Source: Desulfobacteraceae bacterium (GTDB taxonomy: Bacteria > Desulfobacterota > DSM-4660 > Desulfatiglandales > Desulfatiglandaceae). From it: a DNA stretch of 17,377 nt. Where the stretch lies: the NCBI GenBank assembly GCA_020349865.1, contig CP070700.1, positions 4,175,656 through 4,193,032 on the forward strand, written 5' to 3'. The notes beneath the pieces are model-generated. The model searched no databases. It was not told where the DNA came from and was given only the letters and a program-made list of their open reading frames with translations. Positions 6,683 through 14,471 of the stretch are shown piece by piece; the stretch's first letter is position 1, and each line of letters starts with the position of its first letter. Made by a program: the position numbers and the translations under genes.

Positions 6683-6715
6683 GTGTTGCTTGAAATGTTT
6701 TTTTAAATCATGCTA

Positions 6716-7204
6716 CTAATATTTTAAAAGTTTATCCCAGAATTCCGGGTCTTCATCTCTCCAGTTTGGACCAAATCTCCTGTCACAGAATCCACTTAAT
6801 CTGTCATACCATTTGACCCACACATTCTTCTTTTTTTCCAGGGCCTCAAGGATATCAGCCAGGAAGATGTCAATCTTGCTGATTTCATCCTTGGGTACGT
6901 AATAAGAAGCGCCCTTTTCAAAGGATTTTTTTAGATTGTCTTTTGAAAGAGCGTGAGCCGTAAGCATCAGGGCCGGAATATTTCTCTTGTTGGCGATCTC
7001 CAGAAGTTCATATCCCCTCACACCCATGATATCAAGGACAGCAATGTGGTAATGATTGGTCTCAAGAAGGTCTTTTGCCTCTTCAAAGGTCGATGCCTTG
7101 TCGATCTTGCACATATCAAGGATTTCAATCAAGAACTCCAGGACATCCGCTTCGTCATCCACGATCAAAACCCTTTTTCCTCTAAGCATTTTTTTAGGGT
7201 CCAT
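6716..7204 (-). CDS. Stand-alone response-regulator receiver protein
   Basis: This 162-residue protein has one CheY-like receiver domain (about residues 9-122). The acidic pair is Asp16/Asp17, the phospho-acceptor is Asp58 in VLDIMG, and the conserved Thr82 (LTAHA) and Lys105 (VPKDE) are present. Phosphorylation chemistry therefore looks intact. No DNA-binding or enzymatic output domain follows. The remaining 40 residues form a short Trp/Arg/Phe-rich tail (WYDRLSGFCDRRFGPNW) of unknown role. AGGA upstream supports the ATG at 7204; a second ATG five codons in is less well spaced. It lies 44 bases downstream of the permease gene and is probably cotranscribed with it. No histidine kinase is in the window, so the partner is unknown. 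It ends in TAG. Confidence 0.9.
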   Translation of the reverse strand: MDPKKMLRGKRVLIVDDEADVLEFLIEILDMCKIDKASTFEEAKDLLETNHYHIAVLDIMGVRGYELLEIANKRNIPALMLTAHALSKDNLKKSFEKGASYYVPKDEISKIDIFLADILEALEKKKNVWVKWYDRLSGFCDRRFGPNWRDEDPEFWDKLLKY

Positions 7205-7248
7205 TTTTTGTTTTCCTCACAGTGATGATAATTGTAACCGTCAGATTC

Positions 7249-8310
7249 TCAAGCAGGTAATTCTTTGTATTCAAGCCTGTAGATCTCCGCAAGCGTTAAG
7301 AATATTGTAATGATTAAGGGGCCATAAATGATGCCCATAATACCGAACAGCTTTATGCCTCCAATAATCCCTATGAATACCAGAAGCGAGTTCATCTGCA
7401 TCCCCTTACCGATCAACCGTGGTTTGATCACATATTCAATGATTGCACTGTAAACCATGTTGTAGATCAGATAACTGACTCCTATACCTACGTTCCCCTG
7501 TACCAGTAAAATGATAGCAGCAGGTACAAAAACCACTGAGGCACCGATGACAGGCAAAAAGGCCATGAAACCTATGACAGTTCCCCAGAGGAAAGGTGAG
7601 TGCAAGCCAAATATGAAAAAGCCAAATCCTCCAAGGATGCCCTGAACAATGCCGCACAAGCCATTGCCAACAATGAGGGCTCTGCCCATTTCGTGAAACT
7701 TTTTCACTATCTTTTCAAGCTGGTTTTCTGGAACAGGAAGAAGTTGCGTGAGGTATTCCTTAAGGCGAATGCCGTCCCGAAAAAGATAGTAGGTGACCAT
7801 CATCATCAGGAAGAAGTGTACCAGCAAACTAAGGATGTTTGAGGCCGTTGAACTAATCTGTTTATATAGAAAGAGGCCAATCGTTTTACCCACAGAACCG
7901 GCCAGTTCATCAACCGTTTCCGGAGTAAATTTCACCCCTGCCATATTTCCTATTTTCCTTACACGCTGGGCCCAAATGGAGTCACTCTCAAGGGCTTCCT
8001 GTATGCGTTGCAATGAAACCGCACTCCGGGTTCGATTATAGAAATCAAACGCCTCATTGGAAAGTGTTCCGACAAACCACCCAACAGGGATAACAAGCAC
8101 CAGCAGGATAATAAGGCTCATGAACAGGGACGCTGAGTTCTCCCGCCCTCTGAAAAACCTTTTGATCCAGAAGTACACGGGATACAATACGCCTGTGATA
8201 AGAAGTGCCAGCACAATGGCTGAAAAATAGGTCCAGAAAAGGACTAAAAGCAAGGCCAAAAAGCAGAGCAAGAATATGAGGAATAGCTTGTAACCGTGAC
8301 GGTTTTCCAT
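7249..8310 (-). CDS. AI-2E / PerM (YdiK, UPF0118) family permease
   Basis: This 353-residue polytopic inner-membrane protein has the family pattern. Two or three N-terminal helices (about 8-45 and 60-85) are followed by a soluble, charged segment (about 86-150). A helix with LFRDG comes next, and then a cluster of glycine-rich helices ending in IGGIKLFGIMGIIYGPLI, the typical family signature. Members have been linked to autoinducer-2 export, Na+/H+ antiport or other export, so the substrate cannot be named. The receiver-domain gene follows after 44 bases, and a 52-residue ORF lies 85 bases upstream on the same strand; the three may form one transcription unit. Length is normal and no lesion is seen. 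Confidence 0.92.
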   Translation of the reverse strand: MENRHGYKLFLIFLLCFLALLLVLFWTYFSAIVLALLITGVLYPVYFWIKRFFRGRENSASLFMSLIILLVLVIPVGWFVGTLSNEAFDFYNRTRSAVSLQRIQEALESDSIWAQRVRKIGNMAGVKFTPETVDELAGSVGKTIGLFLYKQISSTASNILSLLVHFFLMMMVTYYLFRDGIRLKEYLTQLLPVPENQLEKIVKKFHEMGRALIVGNGLCGIVQGILGGFGFFIFGLHSPFLWGTVIGFMAFLPVIGASVVFVPAAIILLVQGNVGIGVSYLIYNMVYSAIIEYVIKPRLIGKGMQMNSLLVFIGIIGGIKLFGIMGIIYGPLIITIFLTLAEIYRLEYKELPA

Positions 8311-8395
8311 GATTCAGAGCCTCTTCAGATCACACTATAGTGTTGAACATGGGGATAGTCAAAAAGATTTTGAGGAAAAGGCCATCTTTCCACCC

Positions 8396-8554
8396 TCACC
8401 CTCGCCCCCTGGCCTGGTCAACTCGTTCCCTGATGCATGCCACCAGCGTCTCAAGTTCATTTTCCTTCAATTGCAGCAGGAAACTCAAGTCAACATCGGT
8501 TTCTAAAATCCCCTGTATGATTTTGATCAACTTCTCTTTTCTCATGATTCTCAT
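8396..8554 (-). CDS. Small 52-residue protein, unknown function
   Basis: A short frame on the minus strand begins ATG AGA ATC ATG and ends TGA at 8396-8398. It encodes a charged, probably helical peptide starting MRIMRKEKLIKIIQGILETD and ending VDQARGRG. Heptad-like leucines (ETDVDLSFLLQLKENELETLV) suggest a compact helical bundle or a partner-binding protein. AGGA lies three bases before the first ATG and twelve before the second (8545), so the start is ambiguous. It sits 85 bases upstream of the permease gene in the same direction. The sequence composition looks like real protein, unlike overlapping frames. I do not recognise a named family. Confidence 0.6.
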   Translation of the reverse strand: MRIMRKEKLIKIIQGILETDVDLSFLLQLKENELETLVACIRERVDQARGRG

Positions 8555-8649
8555 TAGTCCTGATATCTACCCGCACCAATAAAATCCCACAGAATATTCG
8601 ATCGTGGAGTACTTCAGGGTGATTGCGGATGCGCCAGAGGTCGGAAGTT

Positions 8650-8676
8650 AAAAAGGGTGACTCCGTGGAGCCACCC
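8650..8676 (-). terminator. Intrinsic terminator on the minus strand
   Basis: Read on the minus strand, GGGTG-G-CTC, loop CACG, GAG-T-CACCC forms a nine-position stem with one mismatch, followed directly by TTTTT (8654-8650). On the plus strand no T-run follows, so it works in one direction only. It lies 96 bases upstream of the 52-residue ORF. It could end an unseen short transcript or attenuate the small-protein/permease unit. Confidence 0.65.
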
Positions 8677-8789
8677 TGGGTAAAGGGAATAAAAAAAATA
8701 TACAATCAGGACGCTCGCCTGTTATAGACCAAATTAATTCACATTCCTGATCTGTCAAGCATCACCGTTCAGTTTTTTCAAATCCGATC

Positions 8790-8992
8790 TTAAACCCAGA
8801 TTGTTCAGTAGTCTCCTACTGCGACTTGAAAATCCGTGCTGCAACGCTTGTTTCCAGATTTTTACCATACTCTGGCAGGTTGCTCCTCGACATATTTATT
8901 AATATGCCGACGTCACAAGATCGCTCCAACGGCGCGTTTAGCTATGGTTTTCTGCGCCTCGCTACGGATTCTACTGCACAATCTGGGTTAAA
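8790..8992. repeat. MITE-like element, about 203 bp, 22-bp terminal inverted repeats
   Basis: The left end 8790-8811 (TTAAACCCAGATTGTTCAGT then AG) and the reverse complement of 8971-8992 agree at 20 of 22 positions. A small perfect hairpin CAGTAG-TCTC-CTACTG lies just inside the left end (8806-8821). Frames through the element on both strands are short and of noncoding character. I saw no transposase. Between 8993 and 9334 I see only the palindrome at 9114-9136 and no gene. Confidence 0.6.
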
Positions 8993-9113
8993 GCTGCCCC
9001 TGCCATTTCGGCCTTTATTTTTTGACAGGACGACTGGTTTACCCTGGCGCAGAGTTCCCCTTATTTCGTTTGGATAAAATTCCACGGTCCTAAAAAGTTT
9101 AAAAATCCGGCAG

Positions 9114-9136
9114 CTTTTGACCATATCTGTCAAAAG
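9114..9136. repeat. Perfect 8-bp palindrome, operator-like
   Basis: CTTTTGAC (9114-9121) and GTCAAAAG (9129-9136) are exact reverse complements around a seven-base AT-rich spacer (CATATCT). The size and symmetry resemble a dimeric regulator site. It lies about 200 bases upstream of rmuC and no nearby start codon clearly depends on it. Confidence 0.45.
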
Positions 9137-9334
9137 TGTATGATATGATTGCTCATAGATCCCCTGTTACCTACCGGTAAATGTTGAAGGCAGCAGGCAA
9201 AGCCCTTGACTAAGTGGCTAATTTTAATTAATTTTCTTATCATGACGTTTGAGCGCTAACTCACTGAAGACGGCTTTATGGATGCTGACTAAGAGTCAAA
9301 AGCGGTTTTGCCCCCCTATCTAAATGGGAACTCT

Positions 9335-10567
9335 ATGAATGAAACATTCCATTCTCTGGTTATAAAATCTCCCTGGTTTTTTGCTCTCGCTTCATTTCTT
9401 ACTGGCCTTTTGATAGGTCTTTTAATGTGGCTCCGGGCACGCAGCGTCGCGCAGAACGAAAGAGAGCAGCTCAGAATCAAGTTGGCAGAACTCCAAAAGG
9501 AAAAAGAGGCTGAGGAAGAAAAGCTTCAGTGGACTGAGCAAGCCAAATTGCAAATGCGGGATGCTTTTACGGCCGTGGCAAGCGACGCACTCAGGGCAAA
9601 TTCCGAAGAACTGAATCGAAGAGCGAAAATAGATCTCAAGAATGTGGTGGATCCCCTTAAAGTCAATTTGGCTTCGCTGGACGGATATGTCCGTGAGCTT
9701 GAGAAGGCGCGGAAAGGTGCCTATGACGCCTTGCAACAACAACTAACACACTTGGGTGAAACGCATTCCAGGCTGCAGGAAACGACCACTACCTTAACAC
9801 AGGCTTTGAAATCTCCCACGGTCCGCGGCCGCTGGGGTGAGTTGCAGCTCCGTCGGGTCGTGGAAATGGCAGGTATGGACCATCACGTTGCCTTTGATGA
9901 ACAGGCAGCCATTGAGAGTGGCCGTCCCGATATGATCGTTCATCTTCCCAACGGCGGAATTCTGCCCATTGACTCTAAGGTTCCCCTGGAATCATATCTG
10001 GAAGCAATGGAGGCAGTTGATGATCAGATTCGCATAAAGAGACTCGATAAGCATGCCAGGGCTATGCGTGAACGGGTGCGAGAACTTGGACAAAAAATGT
10101 ACTGGGACCAGTTTGATGCAGCGCCCGATTTCGTCGTTATGTTCGTGCCGAACGAATCATGCCTCGGGGCTGCCTTTGAAAGAGATCCTGCTCTCCTCGA
10201 ATATGCCATAGAGAAAAAGGTGCTGATAAGCTCCCCGGTCAATCTATTAGCGCTACTCAAGGCAGTAGCGTATGGCTGGCAACAGTATCAAATCACCGAG
10301 AATGCCTTGAGGATTGCCAGGGAGGGAAAAGAACTCTACAAGAGAATCGAAACCTTCATCTATCATCTAACCGAAGTGGGGAGATCTTTAGCCAGGTCAA
10401 TTGAGGGATACAACAAGGCGATTGCTTCGCTCGAACGGCGCCTTTTACCAGCCGCTCGACGCTTTCAGGAGATGGGTGTCAGCACTTCAGAGCTGGCTTC
10501 GCCTGAGACAATTGATACTCAGCCCACATTACCTTCGGCTTTAGAAGATAACGGATCTATTAAATAG
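9335..10567 (+). CDS. rmuC: RmuC-family DNA recombination protein
   Basis: RmuC proteins have a nuclease-like domain and limit inversions at short inverted repeats in E. coli. Here an N-terminal membrane anchor (about residues 10-32 from the ATG, WFFALASFLTGLLIGLLMWL) is followed by a coiled coil rich in Glu and Lys, then the RmuC domain. Hallmarks include KSPTVRGRWGELQLRRVVEMAGM, a PDMIVHLPNGG strand with IDSKVPL, and FVPNES, VLISSPVNLLALLKAVAYGWQQ. The frame can be opened from a TTG at 9308, but I prefer the ATG at 9335, which has GGGA six bases upstream and gives the usual short lead into the anchor (410 aa). The gene stands alone, follows a long noncoding region and ends in TAG. A role against repeat-driven inversion is notable given the many inverted repeats nearby, though that link is only suggestive. 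Confidence 0.93.
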   Translation: MNETFHSLVIKSPWFFALASFLTGLLIGLLMWLRARSVAQNEREQLRIKLAELQKEKEAEEEKLQWTEQAKLQMRDAFTAVASDALRANSEELNRRAKIDLKNVVDPLKVNLASLDGYVRELEKARKGAYDALQQQLTHLGETHSRLQETTTTLTQALKSPTVRGRWGELQLRRVVEMAGMDHHVAFDEQAAIESGRPDMIVHLPNGGILPIDSKVPLESYLEAMEAVDDQIRIKRLDKHARAMRERVRELGQKMYWDQFDAAPDFVVMFVPNESCLGAAFERDPALLEYAIEKKVLISSPVNLLALLKAVAYGWQQYQITENALRIAREGKELYKRIETFIYHLTEVGRSLARSIEGYNKAIASLERRLLPAARRFQEMGVSTSELASPETIDTQPTLPSALEDNGSIK

Positions 10568-10790
10568 GGTGATTGAGGCAATTTCGAAACGTCCCCTTTT
10601 GCCCAATCTCTGGCTCAGGCTCAGATTTTAACCAGCCCGCGGGTTGATCCTCGAAATCCTCAATGTATTCCTGCGTGCCATGTGAAATGCGAAGCATATT
10701 TCTCCGGGGTGGTTAAATTTCTCACTTTCTCCTACGGGACGCAGGCCCTACGAGATGGAAACGGGGCTCAGACGCCGAGCAGGCTATGAT

Positions 10791-11087
10791 ATGCTCAAAA
10801 GACTCGCAAAAAAGTTTTTTAGTGGAAGCTCCTCAGGTCAATCGCCAGATGGGTTCTTTTTGGATGTCCGTTGTGCGGTCTGCGGTGAGGTATTCCATCT
10901 TTTTATCAACAAATCAACGGATCTTTTCCAGAATTTTGACGAACGAGGATGCGTGACCTATTCATTGAAAAAAGAGATTATCGGTGGTCGCTGCAAAAAC
11001 TTGATCCACGTGAAAATAGAATTCGATGGGGCAAAGAAACTATTATCGAGAGCCATTGAGAACGGGGAGTTTATTGAAGGATCATAG
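10791..11087 (+). CDS. Conserved-looking small protein with a CxxC motif
   Basis: This 98-residue soluble protein has an unknown function. It starts MLKRLAKKFF, then a Ser/Gly linker, then a compact domain with VRCAVCGEVFHLFINKSTDL (a CxxCG zinc-knuckle-like half site) and GRCKNLIHVKIEFDGAKKLL. A third Cys (GRC) and one in RGC might complete a metal site. I recall similar small CxxCGE proteins in Chloroflexi and other bacteria, but cannot name a family. The frame is open from an ATG at 10755. I prefer the ATG at 10791 because AGG lies seven bases upstream and the first 12 codons look noncoding. It ends in TAG, 48 bases before the convergent radical SAM stop. Confidence 0.65.
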   Translation: MLKRLAKKFFSGSSSGQSPDGFFLDVRCAVCGEVFHLFINKSTDLFQNFDERGCVTYSLKKEIIGGRCKNLIHVKIEFDGAKKLLSRAIENGEFIEGS

Positions 11088-11135
11088 AGGTGCAGAACGA
11101 GGGAAGGGTGTTAAAAACGAAATACGTGGTCATTT

Positions 11136-12149
11136 CTATGTGACTATTTTGGGACTATATCTTTTGATTTCGCAAGTCTGATTTACGAAACAGGTAGAAC
11201 AACCCCTGGGATGTGTTCTACAGCCTGCGCCAAAGGCGTAAGACCCTGCCAGCTTGGCATCTTTTGATCCATATCTTTTCCCAACCTCCTTTTCTATGTG
11301 CAAGACCGTCCCCGGAAGGCCAGTGTGCCCAGACCAATAGGCATTTTCCAGGCCAGAGTCCTTTGCGATACTTACACACCAATCCATTAGCCTTGTGTCT
11401 GCACCAGGATGGTTTTCCAAGACAAAGTTCGGCCTGAAAGCCAGAAAACATAAAGGTAAAGAGGGATCGATATCGGCTATGAATTCTGTCAATTGCCGGA
11501 TTTCATCTTCGTTAATTTTCGGGATAACGAGAATTCTGTATTCCCAGAGTTTCTCCTTTTCATATTTTCCGATATATTCTGCATTTCTCAGAACCGGCTT
11601 TGAAAAAGCCCCCGTTAATGCCGAAAAAAGTTCATCACTGAATGCCTTCAGATCATAGGTGATGGAAGTAGTAAAGGCCAATACCCTTTTCAAACTTCCT
11701 TCTGTCATGTAGCCGTTGGTGTCAAAATTTATCCTGGTATCTGGTTTTATTTTCCTTGCCTCCTCAACAACTTTCTCAATATACGGCAGGTGAATGGTTG
11801 CTTCCCCACCCGAGAAAAATACTCTATCCGCTCCCATGATTTTAGCTTGAATGGAGTTTAGCTTGTTTATACACTCCTCTGCTAATCTCTTGGGATCTAT
11901 ATATCCTCTCTGATCGTATCCATTATCCGGGTATTGGGAAATCGTCCAGTTTTGACAGTTCAAACACTTAAAATTGCAACCAGCCATAAAAACGGTATAG
12001 CTTTCCGGCGGTGCTGGATGCAAAGTCGCTGAAGCAACGGACGGCATAGTCATCCTGCAAACCCCTGTTTCTCCCTTTAGCCGGTTCACCCCGCACCTGT
12101 GTTCACAAAGTTCACATTTTCTTAAATCTTTGAGAAAATCTATTCCCAT
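11136..12149 (-). CDS. Radical SAM protein, PflA-like (COG1180 type), with C-terminal cysteine cluster
   Basis: This 337-residue cytosolic protein has the radical SAM cluster motif at Cys58, Cys62 and Cys65 (CNFKCLNC). SAM-binding elements include FFSGGEATIH (GGE motif) and FDTNGY. It shares with the protein at 3683-4615 an N-terminal cysteine set (Cys12, 15, 19 and 31, in the pattern CxxCxxxCGxNRLxGETGxC). A further cluster sits at the very C-terminus (Cys310, 317, 320 and 326), which could hold an auxiliary iron-sulfur centre as in SPASM/twitch enzymes. The family includes glycyl-radical-enzyme activases and many proteins of unknown substrate. No glycyl radical enzyme or AMMECR1/Memo partner is in the window. 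No strong Shine-Dalgarno precedes the ATG, but no better start exists. Confidence 0.87.
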   Translation of the reverse strand: MGIDFLKDLRKCELCEHRCGVNRLKGETGVCRMTMPSVASATLHPAPPESYTVFMAGCNFKCLNCQNWTISQYPDNGYDQRGYIDPKRLAEECINKLNSIQAKIMGADRVFFSGGEATIHLPYIEKVVEEARKIKPDTRINFDTNGYMTEGSLKRVLAFTTSITYDLKAFSDELFSALTGAFSKPVLRNAEYIGKYEKEKLWEYRILVIPKINEDEIRQLTEFIADIDPSLPLCFLAFRPNFVLENHPGADTRLMDWCVSIAKDSGLENAYWSGHTGLPGTVLHIEKEVGKRYGSKDAKLAGSYAFGAGCRTHPRGCSTCFVNQTCEIKRYSPKIVT

Positions 12150-12221
12150 TATTTTATCTGCCTATGCCCAGCTATAAAAACCTGCTAACTGGAAAGTCTT
12201 GAGATCCCTCTCTACTTTGTG

Positions 12222-12300
12222 AAATGTGCAATTAGTAAGGGCAATGGTTATGTCCACCTGCTACTTCTTGTATGGTAATACTATTGATCTTTGCACATTT
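12222..12300. repeat. 10-bp inverted repeat spanning 79 bp
   Basis: AAATGTGCAA (12222-12231) and TTGCACATTT (12291-12300) are exact reverse complements around 59 bases. The remainder of 12150-12467 holds a strong promoter (12382-12411) and no gene that I can support. The pair could bound a small repeat element or be a chance match in AT-rich DNA. Confidence 0.35.
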
Positions 12301-12381
12301 TGTCACGCAGCTTAATTGAAGCATGCAACGACAAATTAAAGATACCGCCCTAAACCGGCACATGTTGTGATTTCTTTCGCC

Positions 12382-12411
12382 TTGACTCACAAGCCTAGCC
12401 CTACCTATAAT
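12382..12411 (+). promoter_or_regulatory. Strong sigma-70-like promoter for the HDOD-GGDEF gene
   Basis: TTGACT (12382-12387, five of six consensus bases) and a perfect TATAAT (12406-12411) are separated by 18 bases. The start would be near 12418, about 50 bases before the ATG at 12468. This is the clearest promoter in the window and suggests the downstream locus was, or is, actively transcribed despite its amber codon. Confidence 0.7.
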
Positions 12412-12467
12412 ATACTTTAGAAAAGTGAATCCTATAACTTCATCAATTACTTAATTAAACTCATTAT

Positions 12468-13997
12468 ATGGAAGAACTTAAGGCAACTGATCCACGAATT
12501 CTCCTGGATGGCATTGATAATCTCCCGGCCCTCTCCCCAGTGGTTAACAAGGTTCTGATGCTGATCAGCGATGGTGAAAGCAATTCTAAGCAAATTGCGG
12601 AATTTATCCAAAACGATGCTTCTCTCACCAGCCGCATTCTCAAAGTGGTAAACTCCGCTTTTTACGGTTTCAACTAGACGATCACCACCGTCAGTCACGC
12701 AGTGAGCCTCCTTGGGATAGATACCCTTAAGTCCATCGTCCTGTCCACGAGCATCATCGACATGATGGCAAAGAATTCCAGCGCCATCTCGGATCTAAAA
12801 CGGCTGTGGCAACGTTCTTTGTTTTCGGCTGTGGCCGGACGCAAAATGGCCACTGAAGTGGACTACAACAATCCTGAAGAGACTTTCATTGCCTGCCTGC
12901 TTATGGATGTGGGCATGTTGGCTCAGCTTTATTTTCATGGAAAAATCTATGAGCAAATCATAGCAAGCGAACTCCGTCGCGGAGAAGACATTGTTGTGGC
13001 AGAGACAAGAGATCTTGAATTTTCACATGAGAAACTTGGGGAAACAATGCTGCAAAAATGGGGACTGCCTGAGGTCTTCTCCATTCCGGTCAGGTACCAC
13101 CACGACCTAGCCGGGTACGAAACAGAGCCGGAAGAAAGCCAACTCCTATCTCAGCTTGTACACTTGGCAAGACTGGCAGGGAGTATTTTTTTCAGTCCCA
13201 AAGGCGGTATGGCAATCAGGGACTTTAAAACTCTGTCTAACCGTCTATTCCAAAAAGGACCAGACCAGGTGGATGGATTTTTCCGAAGTATCAAGGAAGA
13301 GGCTTTGGACGCGGCACAGCAATATGGCTTTATTATCTCACACCTGCGCAGCTATACTGAGATCCTGGATGAGGCCAACCAGGAGTTGACGGAGTTGAAT
13401 GTGACCTATGAGCGGATGAATCGTGAACTTCAGAAAGCAAAACAGGAAGCAGAAGAACTTTCCCGAAAACTGCGTAGGGCTAACGAAAGCCTGCAAGAGT
13501 TGGCCAACGTGGATGACCTGACCGGCCTTCACAATCGGCGCTATCATGACGACTACCTCAAGCGTGAATTCGAGCGCAGCAAGCGCTATCAGCGACCTCT
13601 CTCCTATGCACTTATCGATATCGACCACTTTAAATCAGTCAACGACAATTTTGGCCATCAGCAGGGAGATTTGATCTTGAAGGAATTGGGTCGTAAATTG
13701 AGGTCTATGATCAGGGGTTCGGATTTGGCGTTTAGATATGGGGGGGAAGAGATCGCCGTTATCTTGCCTGAAACCAACCTTGACGGCGCAAAGAAGATTG
13801 GAGAAACGATCCTGCAGCATATCGAACGCCACGAGTTCCCTCACAAACCTGGTGAACCCATGCACATCACTGTGAGCTTGGGCATCGCTTCATATGGCGA
13901 GGGCAATGATTTCGAAACGCTTCACGAATTCGTGAAAAAAGCCGACGAGTGCCTCTATCGTGCGAAAAAAGAGGGCCACAACCGCATCCGCTTCTGA
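12468..13997 (+). pseudogene. HDOD-GGDEF diguanylate cyclase interrupted by an in-frame amber codon
   Basis: One continuous reading frame encodes an N-terminal HDOD domain, a coiled coil (around VTYERMNRELQKAKQEAEEL) and a C-terminal GGDEF domain. A TAG at 12675-12677 stops it after 69 residues (SAFYGFN-stop), exactly where HDOD proteins continue; the same frame resumes TITTVSHAVSLLGIDTLKS. The GGDEF domain is otherwise perfect, with the active motif GGEE in FRYGGEEIAV and an inhibitory-site RGSD five residues before it, so an active cyclic-di-GMP synthase is predicted. A GTG at 12702 could reinitiate, but would leave a truncated HDOD domain. No Shine-Dalgarno precedes the ATG. TAG is the normal stop of at least four genes in this window, so routine amber read-through is unlikely. 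It is either a young pseudogene, a split gene or a sequence error. Confidence 0.85.
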
Positions 13998-14144
13998 AAA
14001 TAGGGGGAATTCAAACGTGCAGCAAATGGTAGAACCCACTACACATAATGCCAGGCCCTTTGAGTCAAAAAATCGTAACAGTTTTGCCTTCTGGAAATAG
14101 CGCAAAAAGAGGCTTCCTCGGTCTGATAATCCGATCACCAACTT

Positions 14145-14310
14145 TTCAAAAGGCTCATTCCAAGTTGCAATCATGTCATTGCGAGCCTCCGGCTCATAGG
14201 GCCTACGCCCCGGAGGGGAGCAAAGCGACGTGGCGATCTATCATATTGAGATTGCTTCATATTCGTTCGCAACGACCTTTATAAATAATAGCCTTTTGAA
14301 TGCAACTTGG
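14145..14310. repeat. MITE-like locus with nested and interleaved inverted repeats
   Basis: A core element runs from GTCATTGCGAGC (14175-14186) to its near reverse complement at 14265-14276 (two mismatches). It contains a hairpin CCTCCGG/CCGGAGG (14186-14192 and 14210-14216). The core ends resemble those of the 6463-6682 element. Outside it, TTCAAAAGGCT (14145-14155) and CCAAGTTGCA (14160-14169) each recur as exact reverse complements, AGCCTTTTGAA (14290-14300) and TGCAACTTGG (14301-14310), but in X-Y-X'-Y' order and not as a simple palindrome. The rest of 13998-14471 holds only terminator-like hairpins. Confidence 0.7.
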
Positions 14311-14426
14311 TATAAACTGCTATAATTTTATCAACTCAGCCTTGCATGGGATAAGAGATATCTTTATGAACCGAGGCTTGCCACTGAGCACCGGCTAGGC
14401 TTCTCTGAGGTGTAGGTTTGCGGGGT

Positions 14427-14445
14427 CAAGAAGAATCTTGTTTTT
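14427..14445 (+). terminator. Weak intrinsic-terminator-like hairpin
   Basis: CAAGA, loop AGAA, TCTTG (14427-14440) is followed by TTTTT. The stem is short and AT-rich. A second hairpin, GGTACC/GGTGCC (14449-14454 and 14464-14469), is followed by TTTTA. Both read on the plus strand, though the nearest plus-strand gene ended 430 bases upstream. On the minus strand neither has a T-run after the LysM gene. Confidence 0.35.
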
Positions 14446-14471
14446 CTGGGTACCAGGATGCCGGGTGCCTT

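Noticed and set aside
8490..8705. 71-aa minus-strand frame over the terminator and small gene
   Set aside because: It starts upstream of an intrinsic terminator, overlaps the better 52-residue frame, and has no supporting ribosome site.
8826..9133. Open frames of 83 aa (+) and 63 aa (-)
   Set aside because: They mostly cover the 8790-8992 inverted-repeat element. Composition is noncoding-like and neither has a good start context.
3683..12149. AmmeMemoRadiSam gene set
   Set aside because: Radical SAM proteins of the right general type are present, but no AMMECR1 or Memo homologue is encoded in the window.
12675..12677. Pyrrolysine recoding of the in-frame TAG
   Set aside because: TAG is the ordinary stop for the PFK-2/FBPase-2, receiver, rmuC and 10791-11087 genes, so it is not reserved. 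No methylamine methyltransferase or pyl gene is present.
14361..14410. Cobalamin-riboswitch-like GCCACTG
   Set aside because: Only the heptamer matches. The remaining B12-box elements and a relevant downstream gene are absent.
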